From Excoecaria cochinchinensis (lineage: Eukaryota; Streptophyta; Magnoliopsida; Malpighiales; Euphorbiaceae), in contig CANTUQ010000055.1 in assembly GCA_947683425.1 (NCBI GenBank), forward strand, positions 9,709,501-9,773,500: 64,000 bases of DNA. Direction: 5' to 3'. Every line of letters begins with the position of its first letter. Within the stretch, counting starts at the first letter, position 1. The notes under the pieces were generated by a model that saw only the letters and a program-made list of their open reading frames with translations, was not told the DNA's origin and did not search any database. A program made the position numbers and the translations under genes. Shown here in pieces: positions 1 through 11,702 of this stretch.

Positions 1-2275
1 AGGGAGCATCGTTTGTTTGTGAAGCATAGTAAATGTGATTTTTGGCTCCGAGAGGTGTCTTTCTTGGGTCACATTGTGTCAGCTAAGGGTATTCAAGTGG
101 ATCCTTCTAAGATTGAGGCGATTGTGAATTGCATAGTGCCTAAGAATGTTCATGAGGTGAGAAGTTTCCTTGATTTGGCAGGGTACTACCATCAGTTTGT
201 GAAGGGTTTTTCAGTCATTGCTACTCCTATGATGAAGTTGTTGAGAAAAGGAATTAGATTTGAGTGGTCGGATGAGTGCCAGATGTGCTTTGAGAAACGA
301 AAGAGGTTGTTGGTTGAAGCTCCTGTACTTACTCAGCCCCGATCGGGCAAGGAGTTTGTAATGTACAGCGATGCTTCAGGTGTCGGGCTCGAATATGTGT
401 TGATGCAAGTGGGTAAAGTTGTGACTTATGCGTCTCGTCAATTAAAGCCGCATGAGAAGAATTATCCGACGCATGATTTTGAATTGGCGGCTGTGATCTT
501 GCCTTGAAGATTTGGCGGCATTACCTGTATGGGGAGAAGTGTAGGATTTTCATAGATCAAAAGAGTTTGAAGTACCTCCTCATACAGAAGGAACTGAATA
601 TGAGACTGGAGTTGTTCAAGGATTACGACTGTATTGTGGACTATCATCCGGGTAAAGCCAATGTGGTTGCGATGCTCTAAGTAGGAAGTCAGTGTCGGCT
701 TTGTTTTTGCAGCGGTTCAAGTGGAGATTTATTTTGGATGGTGCTTTGATTACCCAATTGAGAGTGAAGCTGACCCTAAGACAGTCGATTGTGGATGCTC
801 AGAAGGAGGATGGGAGATTGCAGCAAGTTTTACAGGAGATCCGATCGGGTAAGCAGTCTGACTTCTCTGTTCGGGATGGGGTGTTTATGTATAGGGATCG
901 GTTGTGTGTGCCCAAGAGTGGTGAATTAAGGAAGAAGCTTTTGAGTGAGGCATATGCTACTGTCTTTGCTATGCATCCAGGTAGTGAGAAGATGTATCGG
1001 GATATGAAGCAGTTCTACTGGTGGTCTGGGATGAAGAGAGATATTGTGGAATTCGTGGCGAAGTGCTTGACGTGTCAACAGGTAAAGGCTGAGCATCAAG
1101 TCCCTTTGGGATTGCTCACTCCTTTATCCATTCCTCAGTGGAAATGGGATGACATCGCCATGGATTTTGTGTCAAGTCTGCTATTGACTCAACGGAAGCA
1201 TGATTCGGTTTGGGTGATCATGGATCGGCTTACCAAGTCAGCTCATTTTGTGCTGGTTATAATGGACTATTCGATGGATAAGTTGGCCAGTGTTTATGTG
1301 GATGTGGTGGTCCGATCGCATGGAGTGCCTTTGTCTATAGTGTCCGATCGGGACCTAAGGTTCACATCAAAGTTTTGGAAAGAGTTACAACGGGCTTTTG
1401 GTACCAAACTTAACTTCAGCATGTTCCTTTATCCTCAGACAGATGGACAGTCTGAACGGGTTATCCAGATCTTAGAGGATATGCTCTGGGCTTGTGCCTT
1501 AGATTTTTCTGGCAGTTGGGATAAGTATGTACGGCTTATAGAGTTTGCCTACAACAATAGCTACTTGTCGAGCATTGGGATGTCATCATTTGAAGCTTTG
1601 TACGGTCGGCCATATAGGACTCCAGTATGTTGGATAGAGTTGACCGAGCATTCCATTCTAGGACTAGAAATTATCAGGGATACCGAAGAGAAAGTCAGAG
1701 TTGTGCAGCAGAATCTGAAGGTGGCTAAGGACAGGCAGAGGACTTATGCTAATCTAAAAACAAAAGATATTCAGTTTGAGGTCGGAGACAAAGTTTTCCT
1801 TAAAGTGTCGCCTTGGAGGAAAGTGTTACGTTTTGGCGAGAAGGGTAAGCTTAGTCCTCGGTTCATTAGGCCTTTTGAGATTTTGGAGAAGATTGGTCCG
1901 GTGGCCTATAGATTGGCTTTGTTGATCGAATTGGCTAGGATGCATGATGTCTTCCATGTTTCCATGCTTCGTCGGTACAGATCGGATCCTTCACATGTGT
2001 TATCGGTTCAGGATGTTCGAATTCAGCCTTATTATTCGTATGATGAGGAACCAAAGGCCATTTTAGATTGGGAAGTGAGGCAGTTGAGAAGCAAGCAAGT
2101 TCCTCTGGTTAAAGTTCTTTGGCAGCATTATGGGGTTGAGGAAGCGACTTGGGAGCCAAAGGCAACTATGAGGGTTCAGTATCCACAGTTGTTCAGTGCA
2201 GGTGAGAATTTCGAGGACGAAATTCTTGTTAGTAGGGGAGAGTTGTCACACCTCGTTTTCCTCCTGGTAGTCTAA
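1..2275 (+). pseudogene. Element G: 3' part of chromovirus gag-pol (RT end, RNase H, integrase, chromodomain)
   Basis: Ty3/gypsy polyprotein entering from outside the window. Residues from 13 to about 505 match the end of reverse transcriptase (CDFWLREVSFLGH) and the start of RNase H (MYSDASGVGL). Small deletions near 505, 610 and 670 shift the frame, so RNase H is broken. The frame is then open from 692 to 2275 (527 codons). It has integrase zinc-finger remnants (CLTCQQ present, first His replaced by Tyr in EAYATVFAMHPG), a complete D-D35-E core (D158, D219, E255 of that segment), a GPVAYRLAL/HDVFHVSMLRRY C-terminal part, and a chromodomain at about residues 455-500. This is the Tekay/Del-type chromovirus arrangement. 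The stop lies 31 bp inside the LTR, as in element A. The lineage is secure; the exact family name is not. Confidence 0.93.
2231..2243 (+). promoter_or_regulatory. Polypurine tract of element G
   Basis: AGTAGGGGAGAGT lies directly before TGTCACACC, the start of the 3' LTR. The same purine run occupies the same place in elements A and C, so it is the expected plus-strand primer. Here it is also translated, because the integrase frame runs through it. Confidence 0.8.
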
Positions 2276-2441
2276 GCCTTGCTTGTCTGTGTGTTTATGA
2301 GTGTTCTGGCATGTGATGTTTTGGTTTTGGGCCTAATTGCATGAGTTGTGGGCTTAGGTGTGGTGCTTTTTGTGGGTGTTGGTGTGAGTGGTCAAGTTCC
2401 ATCAAATCATAAGAGAACATGTGGCAAGGATTGGAGAGGGG

Positions 2442-2449
2442 TATAAAAG
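2442..2449 (+). promoter_or_regulatory. TATA box of G's LTR promoter
   Basis: TATAAAAG stands about 200 bp into the LTR, followed about 30 bp later by a purine-rich stretch and a CT-rich leader. This is the normal layout of a plant LTR U3/R boundary. A start near 2472 is inferred, not seen. Confidence 0.65.
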
Positions 2450-2625
2450 GGCAAGGTAAGACAAAGGAAGAACAGATTTGCCCTAGTTCTTTCGTTCTTT
2501 CTTCCTCCGCCGTCTCCTTCTTCTTCTCTTCTTCTTTCCTTTTTGCTCCATCTTAGTTCTTTTCCTTTGGCCGAGTTTGGTGGAAATTGATCAGCTCAAG
2601 TGTTATTTCGGTAAGATCTATTGGG

Positions 2626-2688
2626 CTTCTTCTTCTTCTTCTTCTTCTTCTTCTTCTTCTTCTTCTTCTTCTTCTTCTTCTTCTTCTT
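2626..2688. repeat. (CTT)n microsatellite
   Basis: About 21 uninterrupted CTT units in the leader part of G's LTR. The poly-Phe open frame here is an artefact of the repeat. Confidence 0.95.
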
Positions 2689-3373
2689 TTCTTTCGGTTT
2701 TATTAGATGCGTTTTGATTCAAGGTTTGCGTTTGTGTGATTTTTGGGTTCCTGGTTTAGAAGAGCCTCCTCGTGATCCTAAAGGGAAAGAGAAGGTTAGC
2801 TAGAGTAGAGATCGCAACTAGGAGCCTAGGTTTTACAGGTTTGGGAATTTGTGTGTTTTGGATGTATTTTCTGGGTTTTGTGTCTGTGGTTGACTTTCTG
2901 GAGATTGATTGTTATGAGGTCTATGTGAGTTAATGCTATGAGTTTTGATAAACTTAAGTGTGTTTGTGATGCTTGATGTGATGGAAATGCTCAAACCAAG
3001 GTAAGTTGGTTTGGTGGGATTTCTGGGCATGATTCTGGGTTTCGAAGAGTTATGTGAAATTTCTGCAGATTTGGAACGTAACTCTGTTACGAGTGTGCTG
3101 ATCGGCACGAGCGTAACGGGGATTGGTGATTCTAGATCCTGACCAAGCGCTCTATTGCTGAATGGGAGATAAGCAGTTCTACCCAAGCTGTTATCTGCCG
3201 ATCGGTAGTGGCTCGAGCACTCTGTTGCGTGCCCGAATGGCAACTAGGTACTTTCGAACGGAAAGCCTCTAGTGAATAACCACCGGGAACATTAATAGGG
3301 CCTCACAATTGTGATGGTCGCACCTCACGAGGGCGACATGCGGCCTCACTTGTGAGAAGGTCACATGTCGCGC

Positions 3374-6242
3374 TGTGACGCACACCGAATCCCAGGGTGC
3401 CCCGAAACGCCTACCTTCAGAGCGATTGGGATGAGGTTCATAAGAACTTGTAATAAATTACAAGTGCGTCCATTTTGGGCAACAAGGAGGTTTCTTGGAA
3501 AAGGTCGTCTAGCCTCAGTGAGCCTAAGACAACTCTGCTATGTCCATTATAGGCAAGCTGGAGGTGTCTTAGAGGCTTCCACCCTAATGATAGGATGGTC
3601 CTCTAGCCTCACGCTTGGGCAAACCAGAGGTGTCTGGGAGGCATCCACCCTAATAGAACATTAGGATGGCCCTCTCGCCTCGTGGTGCCTAGGACTGTGC
3701 AATTTTGAGCCTTTTATGGGAAACAAGAGGTGTCGTGGAGGCCCCATCCCAATAAAACATTGAGATGGCCCTCTCGTCTCGTTGAGCCGAAGGACCAAAG
3801 AAGGTTCGAGACTTCCCATTTATTCATACCTTGGTTAGGTTTATAGTTGAGTTTTGAATTTATCGTCTCATCCCAGTTCTCATTCCATTTTAATGCAGTG
3901 AAATTAAAGCGCAGGTTGGTCATTCAAGGAAGGCGATAAATAAAAGCATAATTAAAATAAAGCATATGAAAATAAGTTACAATAAAACCAGGGGCGGAAT
4001 ACAACCCCCATTGTAAATAAAATACAAATCATACATAAAACGGGCTATTTGTCAAGGATGAGGACATTGGTCCTCACATGCATGGTTAAAGAAAACAATT
4101 TTAGGGTGACAATTTATTTTGGATGGAAAAATTGGGACATTGGTCCAATTTTATCAGAAAAGACTCAATTTATTAATAAAAATATTTTTAGTGATTTTCT
4201 TTTTAAACGTGCATAAAAATAAACAATTTTACATAAAATACGCAAATACGACAAATAAATCGAAATAAAGGAAAATGCGAAATTTAAATATGCAAACCCA
4301 AGTGAGATTCCTAATCCCTCGATCTCGCATCTTCGTCCATGGATAATGCTCAAAAAAGACAAGTGTTATAGCCAAAAAGAAAAAAGAAAAATTAAGGTTA
4401 GTAATTAAGTCAAATCGAATAAAATACAATAAAATAAAGTTGATCAATCAAATTAAATTAAATAAATAAAACTAACACATATATTAATTAAGCCAATCAA
4501 GAAAATAAATCAAATAAATAAAAAGAATAAAAACATACAAGTGTGAGAATTAATGGAATAATGTGTGTGCGTGGACAAAATAAATTAATTAAATTAGCAA
4601 CATAGCGTGATAGAACTAAAGAAACAAAATTGATTTGATTAAATTAGCTATTTACATGTCATCATAATTAACATAAAATATTTACATGGCAAAAAGATCA
4701 GTCAAAATGAATCAATTAATTATATGTTAAAAATAATGAGGAATCAAAGAAAAATAAATTAATTACATATTAAAAATAATGAGGAATCAAAGCAAAATAA
4801 ATTAATTACATGAACAAAAATAATGAGGAATCAAAGCAAAATAAATTGATTACATGAACAAAAATAAAATAATATAAACATATTAAATGAGACGAATATA
4901 AAAATAATAGAATAAATAAATAAATGAAAATAATAAGAATATACATGTTAATCAATTAAATATGAACAAAATAATAAAAAAATAACAAGATTAAGCCCAT
5001 AATGTTTACTCTCAGAGTTTCGGATTCGACGAAGGTAAAAATGATGATTGATTTCCTTGTTCTTGATTTGTAAGATTAGAGTTGAGATATGGTGAAAATG
5101 TTGAAATTTTATTCCAAGAAAAAAGATTAAAAAAAATGATCAAAAATTATTTAAGAACAAAGAATTAATTTCTTTGTCTAAAAAATAATTTTTATTGATT
5201 AAAAAATAAAGATTTAAAAAAATTATTTTGTTCGTCTTAAGAAACAAAACATATGAAAAAAAAAATCTTACTTTTAGAAAATCAAATGAAAAAATTAGAT
5301 TTTAATAACAAGCAATTATTTTGTTTGTCTCAAAATTATTTTTTCATCAAAAATAGATTCAAAAATCATTGAAAAAAAGTTCCATTGAAAACAAATAACA
5401 AGTTAAAAAAATAAATTTTGAGAGCAAACAATTATTTTGTTTGTCTCAAAATTGAAATCAATCAATAAAACTACTTCTAAAAAATGTTTAGAAATTCTAT
5501 TGGAAAAAGAACCAAAAAAGATGAACTGAATTTTTTAATTCTTTTTGTTGGGAAAAATCTGAAAATTTTAGAGAAAATTTAAGAGGAAGAAGAAGAGAAA
5601 ACCTCTAAAAAAAAACCCTAAGAAAATCCCCCCATTTCTCTTTCCATCATTTTCTTTTTATATGAAGAAAAAAGGAAAAAATAATTAACTAAGGGAAAAG
5701 CAAATTAATTAATTAATAATATCATTTATCGAAGATTTAAAATTTAAAAAAAAAAACCTAAAAATCCCTTAAAAAAGGGATAAAAAATAGAATTTAGGTG
5801 AAAAAAAGGTGAACAAACTGATTTTCGCCGGTTTGCGGCAGATTTGGGCGGGGGAGGCCCGTCGCTGGCGAGTGACGGGCTGCCAGTGTGCGCACTGGCA
5901 GGCGATGTCGCTCGCCCGTTGCTCGCATGCTCTGCGCGCGTAGCGTCGCGTGATGGCGCTCCGCGTCCCAGCAGCGCGTGCACGCTCGCACTGCCGCAGG
6001 CCCCGCCGCGGCCGACGCTCAATATTTTTTTTTATTCTTAAAATTAACTAAAAATATTATAATTTTTAAACCCCATTTTGCAAAACTAATTTTCAAAAAT
6101 ATTTTTTATTATTTTTTATTTTTTACTCTAAAATGTAAATTTGATAAGTAAAATCACCATTTTCAACCTTTTTGCCTTGACAAGGCATCTTATCATCATT
6201 GGGTAACTCTGAGCTGAGCTGCCTCAGGACCTGGTGTCTACA
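3374..6242 (-). mobile_element. T3: 3' LTR of a minus-strand Tat-like element
   Basis: About 2.87 kb, beginning TGTGACGC and ending GTGTCTACA on the plus strand, i.e. TGTAGACACC...GCGTCACA in element orientation. The polypurine tract adjoins at 6243. It is homologous to LTRs at 17894, 27327 and (inverted) 14415. Inside are AT-rich sequence, a GC-rich island at about 5820-6020, and the hairpin GAGGAC-ATTG-GTCCTC near 4060. It is inserted in G's LTR. The other end of T3 is not found, so its TSD cannot be confirmed; bases before it are CGCGC. Confidence 0.85.
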
Positions 6243-6258
6243 GTTGCCCCCAATTTTG
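6243..6258 (-). promoter_or_regulatory. Polypurine tract of T3
   Basis: On the minus strand AAAATTGGGGGCAAC directly precedes the LTR start TGTAGACACC. The same string flanks the LTRs of T1, T2 (slightly changed) and T4. A palindromic CTAGTGCACTAG follows within about 15 bp on the plus strand. Confidence 0.85.
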
Positions 6259-6342
6259 GGGAAACTAGTGCACTAGTGCCTAGATGAGCCAAAATTCAGA
6301 GGAGAAAGGAAAGAGATGCGTACCTAAGGCAGCCCTTACCTT

Positions 6343-7400
6343 TTTGTCGTGTGGAATGTTGCGACTTATTGTCGTTGAGCTTTAGTCTATCCGACTATGG
6401 TTCATTTGCAATATTTTCTATCGCATTGTCCCTCTTGCCTCCGGTCGGCTTGCACGACATCTGTGAGAAGCGGTGTCCTCTAACCACAATCCCGTTGCTA
6501 TCTGTTTTATCGTGTGTGCCCCGCTGTCCTCTTCTCGGCATGCACGGTGGTTGGTCTTTCTCACTGGCCTCATCTTGGCTTACACGGTGTCTGTAAGATG
6601 TAATACTCTCTGACTACAACCTCGTTGAAATCTGTTCTATCACGTGTGCCCCGCTGTCCTTGTCTCGGCATGCACGGTGGCTGATCTGTCACGCTGGCCA
6701 CATCTTGGCTTGCACGGTGTATGTGAGATGCAGTACTCTCTGACTACAACCTCGTTGCGATCTGTTCTATCGCGTGTGCTCCGCTGTCCTCATCTCGATA
6801 TGCAGGGTGGCTGGTCTATCCCGCTGGCCTCATCACGGCTTGCACGGTGTATGTGAGATGCAGTACTCTTTGACTACAACCTCGTTGCGATCTGTTCTAT
6901 CGTGTGTGCCCCACTGTCCTCGTCTCGGAATGTACGGGGGCTGGTCTGTCCCGCTGGCCTCATCTCGGCTTGCACGGTGTCTGTGAGATGCAGTACTCTC
7001 TGACTACAACCTCGTTACGATCTGTTATATCGCGTGTGCCCCGCTGTCCTCGTCTCGGCATGCACAGTGGTTGATCTATGCCACTGGCCTCATCTCGGCT
7101 TACACAGTGTCTGTGGGATGCAGTATTCTCTGACTACAACCTCATTGCAATCTTTTCTATCGCGTGTGCCCGCTGTCCTCGTCTCGGCATGCACGGTGGC
7201 TGATCTATCCCACTGGCCTCATCTCTTCTTGCCCGGTGTCTGTAGGATGCGATATTCTCTAACCACAACCTCGTTGCGATCTGTTCTATTGCGTGTGCCC
7301 CGCTGTCCTCTTCTCGGCATGCACGGTGGCTGATCTATCCCTTTGGCCTCATCTCGGCTTGCACGGTGTCTGTGGGATGTAGTACTCTAACTACAACCTC
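6343..7400. repeat. About 130-bp tandem repeat in T3's 3' UTR
   Basis: Roughly eight units spaced about 130 bp apart, each with CCCGCTGTCCTC, two related segments CGGCATGCACGGTGG and CGGCTTGCACGGTGT, and GATGCAGTACTCTCTGAC. The ORFs that run through it are by-products of the unit length. This lies between the 3' LTR and the rest of the element. Confidence 0.9.
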
Positions 7401-7593
7401 TGTTTGAGATATGTTCTATCGCTGGTGTCCCGCTAGCCTCGTCCCAGCTCGCGCAGTATCTGTGAGATGCAGTGTTCTCTAACTGCAACTCGGTTGCGAT
7501 CTGTTCCACTGCATGTGACTGAACGTTCTGTCTTGGTAGCCGCTTCTGGGCTTGCACAGTATAACCTTGGTAACCTCCAACCAATCTGTGTAA

Positions 7594-7990
7594 CATCCTA
7601 TTTGCTAACCATTATTCGGTCAGTACAATATCTGATCTACTAACCACCATCCGGTCAGTATAATATCTGATATGCTAACCACCATCCGGTCAGTATAATA
7701 TCTTATCTGCTAACCGCCATCCGGTTAGTATAATATCTAATTTGCTAACCCCCTTCCGGTCAGTACAATATCTGATCTGCTAACCACCATCCGGTCAGTA
7801 TAATGTCTGATCTGCTAACCCCATCTAGCTAGTACAATATTCTAATCTACTAACCCCCATCCGGCTAGTACAATATTCTGATCTGCTAACCCCCATCCGG
7901 CTAGTACAATGTCTGATCTGCTAACCCCCATCCAGCTAGTACAATATTCTGATCTGCTAACCCCAATCCGGCTAGTACAATGTCTGACTG
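7594..7990. repeat. 35-bp tandem repeat in T3's 3' UTR
   Basis: About eleven units of 35-36 bp built on CTGCTAACCACCATCCGG followed by TCAGTATAATATCT, with later units drifting to CCCCCATCCGGCTAGTAC. The core CTAACCCCCATCCG recurs in the repeats of T2 and, inverted, of T4. Confidence 0.9.
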
Positions 7991-9649
7991 TTGACCATCC
8001 TTAGGTCGGCATGGTGACTCACTCGTCATTGTCTTTACTAGCACTTATCATGAACCTTTTTCTACAATAAAGGACAAAGCAAATATGCAGGGTATATAAA
8101 AGAGGTACTTACCTGTGGCAGTGCATACCTGTCGGGGCCGACATTAGATGGGTGCCCCCCTGAAGGATGATTGGTTTTTCCCCAAATATCGATTCCTCTA
8201 TCATCTCCAACATCCTTGTTGAAAAGACCTGCATACCTCTCGAGAGGGCTCTATGCTCGCAGGGAGACTTTAAAAATCTCTGTTCACTGAGAGGCTTAAA
8301 TGCTCACTGAGAGTCTTTAATGCTCACTGGGAGTCTTTGATGCTCACTGAGAGACTTTGATGCTCACTGAGAGACTTTGATTTAGAGACTCCAAAGAGGA
8401 AAATAGGTTTGAGCCTCCTTAGAGGAAAATTATATTTGAGCCTCCTCAGAGGAAAATTAGATTAGAGGTTTTGTTGCTTGCCTGCAGGCGGATAGGTTTC
8501 AATGTCTTCGGCGACTCTTAAAATGATGTTTGTTTTTGTTTTTTTTTCGTTTTTGTTGTTCCTATTGTTTTTGGGATTTTTACATTTTGGATGCATTTGA
8601 ATTTTTACAGTATATTGGATTTTCAAGGCCTTGAAAATATCTTCTTCTTTTTGTTTTGTGTTGTTTTGGTTTGTTTGTCTTTATTTTTTTTTTTGTATTT
8701 TTTTTTTTGCTGTTTTTTTTTAAGAGTTGTATTCTTTGTACATTTGAATTTGGATTTTGTACACTTTTTGTGATGTGTGTGAGCGTACATCTTCTGATAG
8801 AGAAACTTACCTGGTTGCTCCCGGCATGGCGTGCATGAGTAGGCTTACTCTTTTAAACGTCTTCTTAGGAGCGGGTCCATGAAATTCTATTCTCGTGAGG
8901 ACTTTATCTTGATCTGATTGTTCAGCGTGGATGAGCACCGATGTAGAGCTAAAGCTGTACCCCGACCCATTTTTGCGTCTAATTGCCTAAAGTATGTGTG
9001 GGTAGTCCGGCTTCTCAAGGGATCTTTTTTTCTGTAGATTTGTGTGATTCTGGATTGCCCTTAGCATGGTGTGCCTGGACAGGCTGGCTCTTCTGGGTAT
9101 TCCACCTCTGTACGTATTCACCTAATTTTATGCTGGATACAGTGGCCGATAATGTTGAGCTGAATCCGTCCTTTGGACCATCCTTGCTCATGAGGTCTAT
9201 TCGGACCCTTCCCTCTAAGTCATGTACACAACAGCATATACAAAACATTGTGTGTGCGTATGGAATTATGTGTGTGAAATATACATACAAAACTATATAC
9301 AGAAAACACATGCAAAGGATTAATGTACAAAAATTATGTGTACGCAACTATACGTGTAAAGGATTGAATGCATGTGATATGCAGGGCAATATGCAAAAGA
9401 TTTATGCATATGAGATGCAAGAATGGATAGACCACATCCCAAGTGGTTAAGGGATTTGTGGAGGGTACTGCTCGGCTGCTCACATTATCTGATGCCTCCA
9501 GGGATCTAGAAAAGTGTTGTCTTGGCTTTACAGACTCTAACCCATAATCTTTTCAAGGAGAACTGACCCGTAAGTATCTTTCCCCCCACCCAGTCAACTA
9601 GCATTTTGCCCCCAGGACTCTGAATCAAGTTCTACCTAAAGGAAAGTCA
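7991..9649 (-). other. Non-coding 3' UTR of T3
   Basis: No credible gene. It contains a stretch (about 8000-8170) homologous, inverted, to 13290-13420 of T4. Short repeats near 8275-8475 are GCTCACTGAGAGACTTTGAT, about 20 bp, and GCCTCCTCAGAGGAAAAT. A T-rich block spans 8530-8760. The sense ORF found at this place in T1 and T2 is not recognisable here. Confidence 0.55.
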
Positions 9650-10440
9650 TTCAGAGTAATGCCGCCTTATCGCTCCAGGCGTCAAAGGTCATTATTTTAA
9701 AGGTAGTGCGTCCCTTATGGATTTTCACACTAACTTTTCTTAGCGGGAAATGAGTCCCTTTGGGGATTTTCACACAATCCTGTGCCTAATTTTTGCCTAG
9801 AATGGACCCAACCCACTCTAGCGGCTTTTTCTCATTCATTTTTTGAAGGACAGACTGCCTGTTCCCAGGTTTTCACCCTGCCCTTTGGCCTAACTTTTGC
9901 TTAGAGAGCCAGTCACGGTTTTCATCTCTAACGACCTTTTTTTTCTTTTCTTTTTTTTTAAGACTCTCCTGCCTTTCTGGTACAGCTACAAGAAAAGTTG
10001 AAGCTGCTATCAAAGCCCCTTCCTAGGGTAATCCGCAATTATTCTCTGAGGCATTTTCTCCTTAATCATCGATTACATTCCATGGCCCCCCTTGATGAAT
10101 GTGTTGCTAGATTGGGTGAGGTAACAGATGAGGATCGGGTTTTTTAGGACTTCATGGGGCTGCTTTTTACCTTACTTACCCATCGTGCTCGATGGTTTAG
10201 AGGGATTGATGTTGTAGTGAGGCATCCCTAACTTTCCAAGACGGACCTTTATTTTCTGCTCTTACCTCCAAACATCACGACCTCTAGGCGAGCTATCGAT
10301 GAAGACTATTATGCCATCTATTGGGGGTTGTTCTTTCACTCCCACTAATGCATTTAAGAGGTAGGTGCTTAGTCCCACAATCGATAGCAGAACTCATCGA
10401 CTTAGACATCCGGATGGTGAGAGCAATAGCAGAGTGTAGC
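9650..10440 (+). pseudogene. T3: remnant of the antisense DUF7745-like ORF
   Basis: It matches, in order, the end of exon 1, the intron and exon 2 of the antisense ORFs at 24241 and 56648. The conserved intron text TAGTGCGTCCCTTATGGATT is at about 9704, and exon 2 starts near 10006 with LQEKLKLLSKPLPRVI. The first exon is almost wholly deleted, the 5' splice site is altered (GGCGTC in place of GGTACGTC), and exon 2 stops early near 10145. The later part (LVPQSIAELIDLD) aligns with the C-terminus of the T2 copy. A decayed copy; no product expected. Confidence 0.6.
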
Positions 10441-10799
10441 CATCTAGATTTCATGCATTCAGCAATGAACAATATTTCTCTTTTTATAAATGAACTAGAA
10501 AATAATGAACACATGTAGTTACAAAGATTGTGTACATTTCGGTATGATTTCTCTATACATGATCATTATCTAACATTGATTCAAAATGCAAAACTACATC
10601 TAATCTCAGAGTATATCTTGTAAGCATCAAACTCCTGTCTCCAATTAGCCCTCTCAGGTTTTCTCAATTGGACATTTTCTCTCAAGCCTCTAATTTTTGC
10701 CCAGGGTGCCTTTTTTCGGTTTTCACCCTGACGAGGCGCCCATTTTTAGCAAGGCCGCCTTTTTTTGGTTTTTGACCAGCAGGGCTTTTATTCTCTTCT
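10441..10799. other. Conserved spacer between antisense ORF and pol end
   Basis: Non-coding. Blocks such as GCCTCTAATTTTTGCC, TTCGGTTTTCACCCTG and CGAGGCGCC also occur at the same place in T1 (about 25740-25970) and T2 (about 58060-58320). This is where pol and the antisense ORF converge, so it probably holds the ends of both transcripts; that role is inferred. Confidence 0.5.
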
Positions 10800-11500
10800 T
10801 TTGATTTTTAAGTCTTTAGCCATGGACCCTCTTGAGTTCGTCGACGTTGATCGATTCTTGAAGCTATCTTCATCGGTGCCGGGTGCTGCTCCCTTGGATA
10901 ACAATCTTGGAAGGAGAAGGGGTCCTCTCGCATTAGGCTAAAACAATCCCGTATGCCCGGAACACCTGGTCTCATTTGCTTGACAATTGAATCTCCCTCT
11001 TTCATCGGATGCTTTCTGGCCATCTTTCCAAATGATCAAGCAAAATATTTTCTGATATATTTGACCATGGCGATAATCCCATGACCTGTCCTTATCTGAC
11101 TTGTTCAATTGCTACTGCCGTTGCTTTGCCCTATCGGCTTCCAAAATTTGGGCTTTCATGACTGTTCTTAAAGAATTTAGCTCTATTTTGATCGACCATA
11201 CTGTTTCTACCCTATGTATTGAGAACTGGGATGTGACTCTTGGAGAGGTTTCGATGGTGGTTCTCCAGCCTCAAAGTGCAAAAGGCCCTTTCTCTGCCCA
11301 ATCCTTGTAGTTTCGAGCCATCTTGATCAAGATCTTCTTGTTAGCAGTCTCTCCTTCCCTATTGGTTTGGGGGCAACATAGGCAGGACTTATGGTCTTTA
11401 ATGGCATACCTCTGGAGCAACTCCCTAGCCTTATCTATAAATTGTCCTTCTGTCCTTGAATCCTGCATGGTGTTGGAGACCATATCGATATATTAGATTC
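10800..11500 (-). pseudogene. T3: broken integrase C-terminal fragments
   Basis: Two frames on the minus strand match T1 and T2 pol. About 11271-11483 gives the integrase core around the catalytic Glu (KDHKSCLCCPQTNREGE aligning with HHRSSPYRPQANGAVE, where R appears in place of A before E). About 10808-11023 gives the C-terminal RKHPMKEGD...KQMRPGVP motif. Several frameshifts separate them. The rest of pol is missing between here and the gag piece at 11703, so T3 has a large internal deletion. Confidence 0.7.
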
Positions 11501-11702
11501 TTTTTGATGACCCTTTCTATTGGAGACCATAGGATACACCTCCCCTATGATGCTTATTCCCAAGCTCGAGCAACCCATATCCGTTGTAAGTCAATATAAC
11601 CCTTTTAGTCCTTTTCGAAAGTCAAGAAAAATGGAAAAAATACGAGCATGTGTAGATCAACGGGATTTGAACAAAGCTTGCCCCCCATGATGATTTTTCA
11701 AT

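Larger units (their letters stand above)
2244..3373 (+). mobile_element. 3' LTR of element G, truncated by insertion of T3
   Basis: Starts TGTCACACC after the polypurine tract. It carries a TATA box at 2442, a pyrimidine-rich leader, a CTT microsatellite, and then a structured tail. Visible inverted repeats include GTTACG/CGTAAC (3086-3117, enclosing GTGC/GCAC), GTTGC/GCAAC near 3222-3242, and GTCGC/GCGAC near 3317-3336. The LTR is cut at 3373 by T3's LTR (TGTGACGC). Its missing end is not in the window. The palindromic tail resembles in style the GTCACG fields of A and B/C/D. Confidence 0.8.

Noticed and set aside
2621..2803. ORF beginning with poly-Phe
   Set aside because: Product of the CTT microsatellite in G's LTR; no conserved continuation.
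7594..7990. CRISPR-like array of 35-bp repeats
   Set aside because: Units are contiguous with no unique spacers, and all flanking features are plant retrotransposon sequence.
9015..9450. Two overlapping ORFs (155 and 110 codons) in T3's UTR
   Set aside because: No recognisable domain, no counterpart in T1 or T2, and they overlap on opposite strands as expected for chance frames.
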